Below are positions 22,863 through 34,674 of a DNA stretch of 64,000 bases, in pieces. Positions within the stretch are counted from its first letter, which is position 1, and every line of letters starts with the position of its first letter. The notes beneath the pieces were generated by a model. It did not search any database. It was not told the origin of the DNA and worked only from the letters and a program-made list of their open reading frames with translations. Position numbers and translations under genes: made by a program. The DNA is from Metallyticus violacea (taxonomy: Eukaryota; Arthropoda; Insecta; Mantodea; Metallyticidae): NCBI GenBank assembly GCA_030762175.1, contig CM060842.1, forward strand, positions 65,340,001 through 65,404,000. The letters are read 5' to 3'.

Positions 22863-24140
22863 CGAGGGTAGGTTCATAAATTTCGGGCCTAACCATTTTC
22901 TAGGTATGATAAAGATAAAAATTAGGTTTCACATTTCAATATAGTTACCCTTCAGTGCAATGCACTTCTCACATCTTTGAATTAACATTTCAATTCCCCC
23001 ACCCCAAAATAGTCAGAAGGCTTGTCTGCAAAATGGGCAGGAATAGCATCCATCACTCCTTCGTCACATTTAACTTTCCGGAAGGTCCTTCTTGAGTTTT
23101 GAGAAGAGGAAATAGTCATTGGGAGCTAGATCTGGGCTATAGGGTGGATGGTCTATCTCCATGGTCACATTTCTTCACAGTTTCCTTTGCAACAAGAATT
23201 GTGTGTACAGGCGAGCTGTCATGAAGAAGGCGCATACCACCACTCAACTTTCCTCGCCTATTCTCTTTGATGGAAGCACGTAGTCTGTGCAGTAGGCCAG
23301 CATAGTACACCCCATATATTGTGGTGTTCTTCTCTTTGAAGGCAATGAAGAGTAATCCTTCACAGTCCTAAAAAGTGTGGCCATGATCTTCTTGGTTGAT
23401 TGAGTGACCTTGACCTTTAGAGACGGTGCTTCGCCAGGTTTACGCCACTCCATTGATTCTCTTTTGGACAAGGGATCATAGTATTACAATTTCATCTCCT
23501 GTAACAATGGTTTGCAGGGCTTCTCTCTCGTTGCCACGGCAGAACTCCAAAAATGCCTGACAATAGATAATGCATTGCTGCTTTTCGACTGAGGAAACGT
23601 CTAGGCATCCATCTTGCACTAATCTTATTCATGTTTAAACGTTCATGAATAATTCGAAGGACTGTTGTTTTAGAAAGGCCCAATCTTGCCGCTATTTCTG
23701 TAACTTTGAGCCACCGGTTTTCCATAACTTCCCCTTCCACAAGAGCGACGTTTTCAGGAGTGAGCATCTCCAAGGGTCGACCTACACGCTCTATGTCCTC
23801 AATGCTTTCTCGACCCATTCGAAAAAGTTTTGCCAATTCTTTTACAGTGGAATATGAGGGGGATGCTTCTCCATATGCACCGTCTAATCCGTATTTAACT
23901 TCATTTGGAATAAGTCCTTCTTTTGTGAAGAACTTAATAACAGTTCGAAACTCATTTCTGAACATATCGCAATCTTCTATATATAGCCTTCTTTATGCAA
24001 CTATATCTGAACAACTGAATACAACGGAGCGGAAGTTACAGCTGCGATTACTTAATGTATAAGGTATGACACCACATAAGGCTTTTGTGAAAGCGATAAT
24101 TCTTTTCGGGAGGCCGGAAACTTATGGACCTATCCTCTTG
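22863..24140 (-). mobile_element. Mariner (DD34D) element, full-length but inactive
   Basis: A 1278-base element between TA dinucleotides (22861-22862 and 24141-24142), the mariner target site. The ends are inverted repeats: left GAGGGTAGGTTCATAAATTT, right (inverted) GAGGATAGGTCCATAAGTTT. The transposase reads leftwards. The N-terminus MFRNEFRTVIKFFTKEGLIP starts at 23965, and the second helix-turn-helix TEIAARLGLSKTTVLRIIHE is near 23700-23640. TGDE of the first aspartate lies near 23500, KRESMEWRKPGEAP near 23460-23420, HDSSPVH (second aspartate) near 23210, and HPPYSPDLAPNDYF (third aspartate) near 23150. All three catalytic aspartates survive, but there are several frameshifts and a stop after the first aspartate. 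It shares its family with the copies at 38702 and 60718. Confidence 0.95.
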
Positions 24141-24142
24141 TA

Positions 24143-25713
24143 TATATTATGAATATTATATTTCCTTCACGCGCATTCCTCACATGCCAGAAGGACAAAA
24201 GGTTACTTATGGACACAAATTCAAGAGCATGGGATGTTATAGCCTCTCGTCCACACTACTGTAGAAACCTGACATCATGTATGCCCCGAAAATGGAGGGC
24301 AATTATAAATGCTGAGGCTTAGTACGCCCGATATTAATTTGTGTTTATTTCGTGCTTTTACTTTAGAAAATACATTTTTCGGTTCCTGTATTTCTTGTTA
24401 TTTGTAAAGAATATATTAGTTTGTGATTTTTTGTCTACATATGTAATGCCATAAAACTCAAATGATACGTTAAAATATTTTGTGATATTAAGGTAACATG
24501 ATGTTTTACATATACATTTATAAAGTCAATAATAAAAAACGTAATGTGGGATCTGAACCCAGGAGCTTATGCAGAAGAGCAGCGCACGCTGCTATACCCT
24601 AAAGTTCTCTTTCCAGGTGCTTCATGTTTTGTGACCCTTACGTTTATAGGCAAAGCGCCCAATGCAACATGCATTCGCATGAGCTTATGTACATCGTTTA
24701 CGATCGTCACCGAAGTTCTCCAAACAACACGTTGAATCAGGCGATTATTAAAATTTTTTGTCAAAGGGTGTCCATATTTAAATGCACGATGAAATGAACT
24801 TTCTTGTAGATCAGGTAGGAAAGTCTTGCATATTGGAGTTCGAATTTCTTGCCCCCCCCCCTCTTTCTAATACTTATGGGTTCAACATCAAGGACTCGAA
24901 CTCATCGGCTCTGTAGTTTATTCGTTTCAGCTCAATCCAGTCTCAAACAAAAAAAGCAATGTGGAAGGGGAAGTTGATTTTGCCAAGTACATATATGATC
25001 AATAGCTACAACAGGATAGAATTGGTGCACATGAATGGGAAATGAACCAATCTGTTTAGTATGCTGCCTAGTGCAAAGTACAGTCAGCTCTCATTGGGGT
25101 ACCTTGGGGGCAGACAACATGCCGACAGCATAAAGGGGAGAGGGTCGACTAGCATGGAGAATCAACAGCTTTACAAGGACTCCCATCACCTTCATTAAAC
25201 AAGGGACTATTAACTAGCTCATCGAAACCTCCTTTAGTTTCGTTTGAGTCTAGTGCACACATGCCCAGCTCCAGAAGCAGTTTCTCACTGTGCCAAATAT
25301 TTAGCAATCTGACGGTCGCGGGTCGCGAATTTCATTTTGTTGTTAATCGCAATTACCCAAAATTGCTGCAAAATTGAATAGCGCAGTTTGAATTCCTGCT
25401 CGGAGTTATCCCTAACCCTGAAACGGCAAATACCTAACTAGTCGACGACGGATTCCGGGTTTATTTGCATAATTCGATTTAACCATCATCTAGCAGAGCG
25501 TTGCAGATGGCATATAGCCTAATTCTCGAACAAAGCTATGGATTAAATTCCAAAATTAAAGCTCGAAAGTGCAATTAGCCGATGCAGCAGCAGCAGCCGG
25601 ATTTTGACTATACTATGTTGCTTCTTGCACAATAAAGGCTGCTCATCTATTATTTCCTATGTTATAATAATTTAAACTGGGTACGAAGCTTCAAGGTAGA
25701 TACAAGGCTAACG
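24143..25713. other. Non-coding stretch
   Basis: No gene recognised. A weak tRNA-like T-arm (GGGTTCAGATCCC on the minus strand) near 24548-24565 is not enough to call a SINE. Confidence 0.4.
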
Positions 25714-25981
25714 ACCGCCACGAATGGTGGAGGTTGTTAAGGCGCGGACTCGCCAGAGTGAGGTATGGCGTTCGATTCCCACCAAGGACCATCCTCCCTG
25801 AGGTTTTTCCCAGGTATCCCTCAGTCCTCATAATTGGCAAATGCCGGGGAGTTACCCTAAACTTAAGCCTGAAACGTTCCCTTCCTTTTAAAAAAATCCT
25901 TTTCCAATTTAGTATTTCATCTCATGTATCATCTGTGCCCACCGCCTGTGGTGCCTCAATAGTAAAAACGGGTGTTAAACA
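25714..25981 (+). repeat. SINE family A copy
   Basis: Head CCGCCACGAATGGTGGAGG with box B GCGTTCGATTCCC, the family body with GGCAAATGCCGGGGAGTTAC, and the tail GGGTGTTAAAC. A compound microsatellite begins within 20 bases of its end. Confidence 0.92.
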
Positions 25982-25997
25982 ACAAGAAGGATACTAT

Positions 25998-26043
25998 TAC
26001 CACCACCACCACCACCACCACCACCACCACCACCACCACCACC

Positions 26044-26131
<88 letters not shown>
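25998..26131. repeat. Three-phase trinucleotide microsatellite
   Basis: A run of CAC units changes to TAC and then TAA units with sharp borders (about 26053 and 26091). Each change is one base of the triplet. Confidence 0.95.
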
Positions 26132-27198
26132 TGGGTAACACACAATGTGTATTATATATAATATGCTCACTAGCGGCATAAAACCCCCAAGCGTGTTATT
26201 GCATTGCGTTGTTCCAGAATGCCAAGACGCTTACTGATTATGGCATGTCACTGGTTCTGTTCTCAGTTTAAATTATTTTTCTTGTTTACCCTCGGTTTTA
26301 GACATCAAAAGCAGCGATGCACATTCACCATTTTACATGACATTCATCGAGTAGCAAATATCAAGAGTGTAAAGATGGAGTGGGAGAAAAAACCCACTGT
26401 AGTTTGGCGGGCATTGATAGCACCCGAAGGACGCCGTTTCATTTGGTTAGTTGCTGCGGTTATGATATCCAGCTTCAAGTTTTATCTATAGGCAAGAATA
26501 TAAAGCAGACGATATGGACGTCTTTATGGCCTCTGAAGCTTCCATCTTCTTATCGCTATAACAGAGGGGATGGAGGCACTCAAGTCGAACAAAATACCCA
26601 GCAATTCTGTTTTGATGCCAGAGTATTTCGATGCTCAATGTTACCGGTACACCACATTAAAAACAACATGCAATAACCAATGATGAGTATGTAAAAACAA
26701 ATACGCAAAATACCATATCCCTTAAAACCGTTATGGTCTAACCAACAGTTCACCAAGGCTCGTCCTCGCTTTAGGAAATTGGGAAGGGTAATTGTCTTCG
26801 CCCTTAAAAACAACAATGATACTTCCAACCAGTTCTTGAAGAGGTAAACAAAATCATATGACATAAAGTTTAATTAGCCATTGGATGCATCGTCTTGTTC
26901 CTCCTAGTGTATATCAACCTCGTTTTACAAGCAAAGTTTCTTGTAAATGCTATCCTGAAACAATTCGCACACATTAAAAAGGAACATAAAAATGTTTCAG
27001 TGTTTAAATAATTATAAGCTTATTTTTTATTGTAGTAAAAATAATTTGGTTACCGTAATAGGTGCATATGATCAGTAGCTAATGAATCATCCCGATTATT
27101 TCCACATATGTCAAAGCTGATCATTGTGCACTTTGAGAAAAGTCTTTCAAGATACGCGTTTAATTAGTACTCTGATTAATTAAACTCAATGATATGAA
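26132..27198. other. Non-coding stretch
   Basis: No repeat family or exon recognised. Confidence 0.4.
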
Positions 27199-27277
27199 TT
27201 GTTTGTTTATTTGTTTGTTAGTGGACGTTCTTTAACATCTCAGGTCATCAGCATCCCATTCAATTCAGGGCGTGAAA
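27199..27277 (-). repeat. SINE family B, 3' fragment
   Basis: Only the tail survives: GGACGTTCTTTAACATCTCA through the CAGCATCCC arm and TTCAGGGCGTGAAA. Severe 5' truncation, the typical outcome of incomplete reverse transcription. Confidence 0.85.
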
Positions 27278-28334
27278 TATTGAATTCTGCCAAACGCAAT
27301 TTGACATTTTTGATAAATGCAAAATTCATATGGCAATTCAAGAGGTATGTGAAGCAAATACTCCACATTAATAAAGTTAAAATAAATTGAGCGTAAAGTT
27401 TCGAAACCGTTAAATTGTAATATAACATTACAACATCTGTAAAGGCGGGAACAGCGATAAAATAAAGATTGCATTGAACTTACGCATTAAGAGGGGAAAA
27501 CAGCTGTGTTTCGATGTCCTATGCTGGTGCAGTAAGAACAGTGATGGATGAGGTTAGGTAGCCTATATTTAGGAAGGTTTAATTTCTTAATAAAAGTTAT
27601 GAAATATGTTGTTAGTAATATTGTATATTTGTATGTAAAGCAAAAGATTATAAGCAAACATTAATTCTGAAATAATGTAAAAAGTAATTACTAATAAATT
27701 CCCCTTCAATATCTTGTAATCTATACCAGTTTACTGTAATAATATTTTGATGACAGATCATAACTTGTATAAAAGTAAAACCTTTCTGTAAATTCAGCTA
27801 TTCAAAGGAAAACAAATTTCCGTTAATCTTAGATTACTTAAAGGACATAATTGATTGAAGCATAATTAAAAGATATCATAATTTGAAATTGTTTTAATAA
27901 CGTAAAAGTAGATTTTAAATTTATTCAAATTGTTGAATAATTAGTTAAAATTATACTATTAACCTTATTTATAAATGAAATATTAAGACTTTTCGCATTA
28001 TAATTGCTATAAAATATTTCAAATGAAATTTACCACAGAAATAATAATATATTCAAATGCAAAATAATTCAATGGGTGTCCAAGCACATTTCTGCCCTAC
28101 TTGGAACTTTATTAGGTCCTCAAAATATTCTGGACCTTTTCGAACATCTTTCTAAACTCGTGTATAGTGCTCCATTAGAGCTTGACCAGGCCCCACTTAT
28201 TAACCATCCGAGCCCGGACATGCTCTGCTCATATTCAAATCGCGCTGCTCGCAATACGGAAAGGATTTTCAACAGTCGTGCGGCATCTTTTAACCCCTTT
28301 ATTTGGCTTTTGGGGGTCTCTATAAGCCTCTTCA
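27278..28334. other. Very AT-rich non-coding stretch
   Basis: No feature recognised up to about 28080. From 28080 to 28335 both strands have open frames but no recognised family; a continuation of the Tc1-like remnant beyond the SINE is possible. Confidence 0.35.
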
Positions 28335-28345
28335 CCACGTGCATG

Positions 28346-28636
28346 TCGGTTCTGGTGGTGTAGTGGTTACCATACTTGCCTCCTAAACCCAAAACGCGGG
28401 TTCGAACCCGGCCAGGACCGATGGATTTTTTCGGGCGTAAAAATCCTAAGTATGGCTTCCTTCGGAAGGGAAGTAAAGCCGTGGGTCCCGTGTCGTACAT
28501 TTGCGCCACGAAAAAGAACCTCAAGCCTGAAAGAGAGGCTTCTGAGCAAAATTTGTCGGCTGTTTCACGCCCTGAGTTGAATGGGACGCTGATGACCTGA
28601 GATGTTAAAGAGCGTCCATAAATAAATCAATTAACC
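28346..28636 (+). repeat. SINE family B, full-length
   Basis: Starts CGGTTCTGGTGGTGTAGTGG with intact box B GGGTTCGAACCC, ends AATAAATCAATTAA. Flanks CCACGTGCATG (28335-28345) and CCACCTGCATG (28637-28647) form a target duplication with one change. One of the best-preserved copies. Confidence 0.95.
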
Positions 28637-28639
28637 CCA

Positions 28640-28780
28640 CCTGCATGCCATGCCTCGCTCCATCTCCACGGTTTCCAGTTTACATGACGGCTCTAGCGAT
28701 TTGTTCTGGAGGCATATGTGCCTCCCACAAACCAACAATTCGACCCCATTGACTTATGAAAGCTGTGGAGCCAAGTGCTG
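28640..28780 (-). mobile_element. Tc1-like transposase N-terminal remnant
   Basis: The minus strand reads SQWGRIVGLWEAHMPPEQIA, resembling the first helix-turn-helix of Tc1-type transposases. After a frame change a WRWSEAWHAGG-like stretch follows, resembling the TVYRWVRRWEEEG block. The SINE B next to it has a target duplication, so it probably landed in this element. No catalytic part was recognised. Confidence 0.4.
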
Positions 28781-30341
28781 CATTGAACTTGGAAGAGCGT
28801 GCGTGCACTATCGTTAACAGTAAAAGTATTGATAAAAACATGCGAATTACAATAGATTGCTTATTTTTACAATGGTATATAGTGTCGAGCAGTGAATGAA
28901 TACATAATCGAACTTCGGCAAACATATTTTCCTGATACTGAAACTCCAGTACTCAGACTTACAATCTGTAAAACTATTAACTACAAATTTAACTAATTTC
29001 TGACTCACGTCTTTGATTTAGTGCGAAGGTTGTGTTTGTTTAACTAAACAAGTTCTTTAATGTTTGGTTTGGTTTCAACTAACTTAATTTTAGTCTTAAA
29101 TCAGAATCAACATTCAACCTATTTCTAAACTTATTTTTTAATATAAATTAGAGATTAAAATCTACATCCGTAAAGGTAAAAGGTCACAAACATGAACAAA
29201 AAGTTAAAACTATTTCTGAGATCAATGGATATTTGTTTGCGCTTACCAGCCAGAAGTCGTTAAAGCCATCTTATTGATCATTTTCCTGAGACTTCCGTCA
29301 CATGATAACTCGATCAACCTTCTCGGAAGGAGTTAAGATTTCTGGTAAGATGTCAGCAATAGAAAATGGGTCTCTAATCCAACATTCTGAACCCAGGTTT
29401 TCAGGTAAAGCATACATTGAAATCTGAGATGAGACTCCTAAGATGTTCCTTAATATTCTCTGCCAGTTCACAATAAAGATGAATTTCATTTTAACGTAAG
29501 AAAGTATCCAACACTGGAAAGGAAGATGTGTTTGCAATATTGATTTTTGTTATTATAGGGCTAAGAGTCGCAATTTTATCCTGTACCAAGATATTGAAGT
29601 AAACGCACCCTGCTAAATGTTTACGTACTACCCGGAAGTAGGTGTAGAATCCTTGCTTTAGAGTGACAGTGATTCATCGATTACAGGCCATCTAGAACGC
29701 CGGCAGGTTTGAAATAGACTGAACTGCACACGTCCGTATTCTACTGGAAGCTGCGATGCCATAAATCACATTTTCTTTTTAAGAATATTCGTAACTGAAG
29801 GCTGCCACCTGTATATTAGAAAACCTTCAGCCACTATAAACGACACATTAACTGATGGTTCATGTGACATCACAAACGGCTGCTGCACTCTTGCACACAC
29901 TGACTACATCTTACGAAGGGAGATGATGCATCGCGAACCTGTTTCATCCCAGCAGCTAGCTTAATCAGTAGCAGCACATCTGGGTCGATTTTAATATTCT
30001 TTTATAAAGGGTAGAGATGTCTCCCGGTGAAACGTGATCCAAGGGAAGCAAGAACTAAATGTTGAAAAATATTTTAATTTAGGTTTTTATCGTGCACTAT
30101 TAACACAACTAAACCTAATTTCTGGTTCATTTTATTATAAAATAAGAGAAAAATGCTGCTATTTTCTGCTTTTAGGATACTGATCCAAATACACGGTTAT
30201 TTAAAATTATTTTAGAGGTTTCAAAAATAACACCACATAAGAATCTCTTATTATACAGAAAAACTATAAAAAAAAAAGTTAATTTCTTTCAATTCTCAAT
30301 ATATGCGCCGGCCACCAAAAGTAGGCAGTACTCTTTTATTT
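28781..30341. other. Non-coding stretch
   Basis: No feature recognised. Confidence 0.4.
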
Positions 30342-30407
30342 GAATAGTGTTTAACCACTATCACAGCCGGTGGACACTGACGATACATGAGATGAAATGA
30401 TAAATCG

Positions 30408-30438
<31 letters not shown>

Positions 30439-30602
30439 AAGGCAGCGTTCCAGGCCTAAGTTAGGGAGGGTACCTCCCCGATATTTGCCATTTGAGGACT
30501 GAGGAAAACCTGGGGGAGGGGCAAGCTCAGATAGGGAGGACGGTAACTGACGGGAATTGAGTCAGGAGTCCGTGCCTTAACGACCTCGGCCACCGGTGTT
30601 GG
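30342..30602 (-). repeat. SINE family A with long internal homopolymer
   Basis: Family order kept from GTGTTTAACCACT to CCTCGGCCACC. A run of about 28 T occupies the internal A-rich site (30407-30434). The head is worn (box B region GGGAATTGAGTC, inverted). Confidence 0.88.
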
Positions 30603-30799
30603 TCAAGCAGTACTCGGTACAAACAAAACTTATACAGCTCATAAAAATGTGAACATTGCCACATTTTAAATTAAAGCAGAAGAAAGACGGAGAAAACACC
30701 AAAATGACAAATATCAGGGCAGTTAGTCTTATCAACACTGTCACGAATTTTGATGGTGTCTGTACTTCCACTCAAAGGGTAGTACATTCCCGAGGCGTG

Positions 30800-31800
30800 A
30801 TGCGAGACCTCCAGGCATTGTTGGTTAAGCTGCAGAAGCGACAAGTTGTTTGTAGTAGCTTTCATGAAGGATTGGGTCATTACGAAAATCGTGTGCTGTC
30901 ACAGCGCTGTACAAGATACGCAATTCAGCAGATGAGATTTTCAAAATGTTCCAGAAACTCAAAGTATCCAAGAGGTTCGTTTATCACACTATCCAATAAA
31001 CTAGACATATAACTGTGAAAGACACACACTATACGGACTCCAAAACTGCATAAAGCAGTGGCGGCTCTTATGCTCAGGTTAGACAGTGATGGCTCCGAAA
31101 CAAAAATTATTCAGAATATCTTTGTTTAACATGTCTAGTAGTGACCCAAGACTACATGCTTACAAATGATGCAAATGATATCTCACAATGCACTGAAGCA
31201 CCAGAAATTCATAAAAGCAAAGGGCCAACTTAAGCGTTACGCAGAAAACAGCATCCGGTGAATCAACTACAATGATTAAAGTGTTTGCAGTGATGAGGTT
31301 TTCAACGCTCAAATGACAGGGAACAGAACACAAGTTCAGAGAAGTTAATAAAAAGGCTCCAAGGGTCCAGAGGCAACTTCATTCTGCATCAGGTGTATGT
31401 TACGAGGGCATAACTGAGCTTGATTTCTGCAAAATAGGGGTAAAAACATCAACCAAAGTGTACCAGGAGAAGTGCTAAACAGACTGGTCAGGACCCAAAC
31501 AACACCCTTTTCCAAAGTCAGGACTGGAGCTTTCAAGAATATTACGCTCCGATAGCCCAGCTGTGGCTTGCGATAAGTGCCCAACTTTAATTCCAACTCT
31601 GATTGTGTTCTGATAGTTCGGACCTAAACCCTCTTGACTACTAATTTTGGTCTGTGCTTCAGGACACGGCTTGCAAATATTACCAATGTGAAACGCTCTC
31701 TTGTGAAGGCAGCAGCTGAATTCCCTAATGTATTGCGTAATGCAACTGGTGAATGGCCACACAGACAGAAGGCATATGCACTAATGCTGCTATTTTGAAT
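30800..31800 (+). mobile_element. Tc1/mariner-type transposase remnant (second lineage)
   Basis: Frames in plus-strand order fit a Tc1/mariner transposase: FKMFQKLKVSKRFVYHTIQ near 30940-30995 (N-terminal helix-turn-helix), a worn middle with a DEVF-like residue group near 31290, then SSDLNPLDY and FWSVLQDTACKYY near 31610-31690 (third catalytic aspartate region), and VKRSLVKAAAEFPN with GEWPHRQKA near 31690-31770 (C-terminus). Many stops and frameshifts. The C-terminal motif order differs from the SPDLAPSDY mariners elsewhere in the window, so it is a separate lineage. Confidence 0.75.
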
Positions 31801-32508
31801 ATTGATGTTGTGATTTGTGCTCGGTACATGTCCATATAACTTGTATTAGCGATATTAAAACATTTATCAGCATCCTATGTCAATTTATTGAAAACTTTGC
31901 GACTGTATTTATAAAGCTAGATACTTAGCAATATAAATTAATTTATTAAAATATCCTTTACAAACAAGAGCGAAACAAACTATATGACTTATGTATACTA
32001 AATAGTCACAAGTCAAATAACCCGATTATAAAAGTATACTTATGTATCTGAGCTCAGTTACTTTTAGTTTTATTGAACTAATAGATACAAATAAGATATA
32101 TCATTGTGATATACAATAAATATCTAATCACTCCTTAGTTGAAACGAACTTTCCATTTAACAGTGCTGTTATTGAAATAAAATCGTTTGCTACGCTTCTC
32201 AATGTAACACTAAATACGCACCTCTGACCTAACAGGTTCCGGCATCGTTTTTTATCTAACTTTGTATTTCGCTGACCCAAAATGACACACCTGGCTTACA
32301 AGAGAAAACTTGATGTTTCCCACTTCTAGCTCACCAATGAAATTTGCATCTTCCATTCTAATGACGGAAGTCAACCACGCAAAAAAATGACCGTATCACG
32401 CTGAAGTATTGACATTCTTTTACGATCATCGCTGCGCGTGAATGTATTAGGTTTTAAGTATGGACCAAGACTTTGCCTTTCACATTGTAATGGTTCTCAA
32501 TACGGAGC
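31801..32508. other. Non-coding stretch
   Basis: AT-rich; nothing recognised. Confidence 0.4.
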
Positions 32509-32776
32509 GACAGCCATGGGTGGCCTAGGTCGTTAAGGCGCGGACTCGTAAGCGGGAGGTCTGGGGTTCGAATTCCGCCAGGATCGTCCTCCCTGACTGA
32601 GGGTTTTCTTTTTAAGGTTTTCCTCAGTCTCATAAATTGCAAATGCCGGGGAAGTACCCTAAACTTAGGCTGGAACGTTTCCTTCCTTAAAATGACCCTT
32701 TCCCAATATATAATTTCATCTCACGTATCATCAAAGTCCACCGTCTGTGTTGCCTCAGTAATAAAAATGGGCATAA
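32509..32776 (+). repeat. SINE family A copy
   Basis: Head CAGCCATGGGTGGCCTAGG, box B GGGTTCGAATTCC, full body; the tail reads ATGGGCATAATAAAG, somewhat diverged. Confidence 0.92.
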
Positions 32777-33181
32777 TAAAGTAATAGTAATATATATACA
32801 CGGAGTGAATTTATTGTGCTAGTAAACCCAGAAAGTGTTCCATGTAAATGAAGAAGATAAAAGTGTGCAGTGCAACGAATACTGGTAAGACTATTTCTCT
32901 ATGCAAATGCATGATATCTTTTCATTTCGCTTGCTAGAAACTAATTTTAATGCGCATAACAAATAACATTTCAATCATTGCAGGATGTTTCTGGCAGCTA
33001 TATACCAACTTGCATTACAGTATCAACACAAATGGGCATATCCCAGCGTTAATGGGCGCTGCTACCAGTGCGTTCGCGCCTAATAATTTGATAGGATTGA
33101 TGGCGTGCAACAGGTTATGTTGGCAACGCATGCCAGTGGCCCATGCTTCCAAGATCCTTGCTAGCTAGCCAGCCAGCAGCC
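32777..33181. other. Non-coding stretch rising in GC content
   Basis: GC and CpG content rises towards 33060-33180 (GCGTTCGCGCC, GCCAGCCAGCAGCC), just before the candidate first exon. It could be a 5' untranslated region or promoter. Confidence 0.3.
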
Positions 33182-33325
33182 ATGCAGCTAGGCAAGGTGA
33201 CCCTTTCGACGGCGGCGGCACCAGCCAACCTTTTGTCCGCTCTGCAGGACATGTCTCGACTCGATAATTTCTGTTTGTACAGCAAACCAAAGAAAATTTT
33301 TTCCGCTGAAAGACACTTAAAGCAC
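33182..33325 (+). CDS. Candidate first coding exon (unrecognised protein)
   Basis: ATG at 33182 sits in a GC-rich context (CAGCAGCCATGC) that suits a start codon. It opens exactly 48 codons to CAC|GTAAGC at 33326, a plausible donor in phase 0. The peptide starts MQLGKVTLSTAAAPANLLSA, continues through QDMSRLDNFCLYSKPKK and ends SAERHLKH. An earlier in-frame ATG-less extension also exists. GC content is higher than in the surroundings, as in many insect first exons. I do not recognise the family, and no second exon was identified. The minus strand is open too, which lowers confidence. Confidence 0.28.
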
Positions 33326-33687
33326 GTAAGCTTGATATATCCGTTTAGTTGCAAGCTATCCTAGCCTTAATAATTATTCTCTGTTCAATCACAAGATTAG
33401 CTTCGTGGAAACTAATATGAAACCTTTGAATGTTATGCTTCCAATAGTTAAATGTAATGTGTTACATTATAAATGTATAGAAGCCAGGTGCCTATCTTAA
33501 ACGGCCGCATTTTTACGCACTAATGCACTAAAGGAAAACTTGTTATATGATGGCATATTTCGTTTTAACTTTATGGCCCTTAAAACACATTTATTTTCTG
33601 AAATTTACAATAGACAAGAAAAAGTTACATTTCATATACTGGGTGTAAGAAAATGGTATGACCAAACTTTCAGGGCATGTTCCTCAT
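33326..33687. other. Non-coding stretch
   Basis: AT-rich; intron if the preceding exon is real. Confidence 0.3.
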
Positions 33688-33805
33688 ACTTAAAGCCCGA
33701 AAAAAGAGGCCTCTGAGCAAAATTTGCCGGACATTTCATGCCCTAACTTGAATGGGAGGCTGATGACCTGAGATGTTCAAAGAGCGTCCATAAATAAACA
33801 AAATC
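33688..33805 (+). repeat. SINE family B, 3' fragment
   Basis: Starts at the AAGCCCGAAAAAAGAGGCCTC block and runs to the end of the family (TGAATGGGAGGCTGATGACC, AGAGCGTCCATAAATAAAC). The head and first half are missing. Confidence 0.88.
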
Positions 33806-34611
33806 AACGAAATGTTCAAAATGTCCTCCTGGTTACGTCTGGTTAAGTTGTAACTCTTATGTTCACCGCCAGTATTTTGTGTTCCATTTGAACGAAAGTA
33901 GTATTAATGCTAACGGAGGGCATTTTGAACCTCTCATTTAAGAATGAGTTTCATGTGATATGCTGGTACGTTCTGTTCCTGTGTGTTTCCCAAGATTAAT
34001 GTACTATTTAGAATTGTATAAAATGAGTTCTAACAAGGAAATAAAGTGTTTCCGGATCTATATCCATATAACATATTTTCTTCTTCTAAGTGTGAGGAGT
34101 GTGACCTAAAAGCTTGACCGTACCTTGTCGTTACACCCGGTATTTCCTAACTTAACTTTTCATTTTTACTAAGCGCAGTAATTATGAAATAGGATTTACA
34201 GATTAAATGTCGTTTCTACGTATTTTATTAACAACGAAGCATCATCATTTAACAATGTTTTCATAAAACAGCACTTTCCAAATTATGATTTAATTTAATT
34301 ATGTCTTACACAGCCAATATCTAAAATTCCGAAGACTGGTCTTTTTAAATACTGGGGCATGTAGAAAAAGCATTCAAGCTCGTAATTTGATATTAATATA
34401 TATTTTAAAATGTCTGGCAAGTGTGTACGTATATTTTAAGAAAGGTCTATTAAATTTTAGCCTTTAGGTTCAGTTATTCAGCATTTGTTTTTAAATACGC
34501 TTCCGCGAAAATGAGCACAGAAAAGTAACTCAGTTACAGTAAGTTATGGAAAGGTCAACAGAAGTAATGCTGATGATGCTATCAGCAAACTCGGAACTGT
34601 TATATCGTGAT

Positions 34612-34612
<1 letters not shown>
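33806..34612. other. Non-coding stretch
   Basis: AT-rich; nothing recognised. Confidence 0.4.

Positions 34613-34674
<62 letters not shown>
34613..34674. repeat. AAT trinucleotide microsatellite
   Basis: About 20 AAT units. Confidence 0.95.

Noticed and set aside
24544..24764. tRNA-like T-arm GGGTTCAGATCCC on the minus strand as a SINE
   Set aside because: No box A at proper spacing and no second copy in the window.
25972..26181. Open frames encoding poly-Thr/Asn, poly-Val/Leu and poly-His/Tyr
   Set aside because: They are translations of the compound trinucleotide microsatellite.
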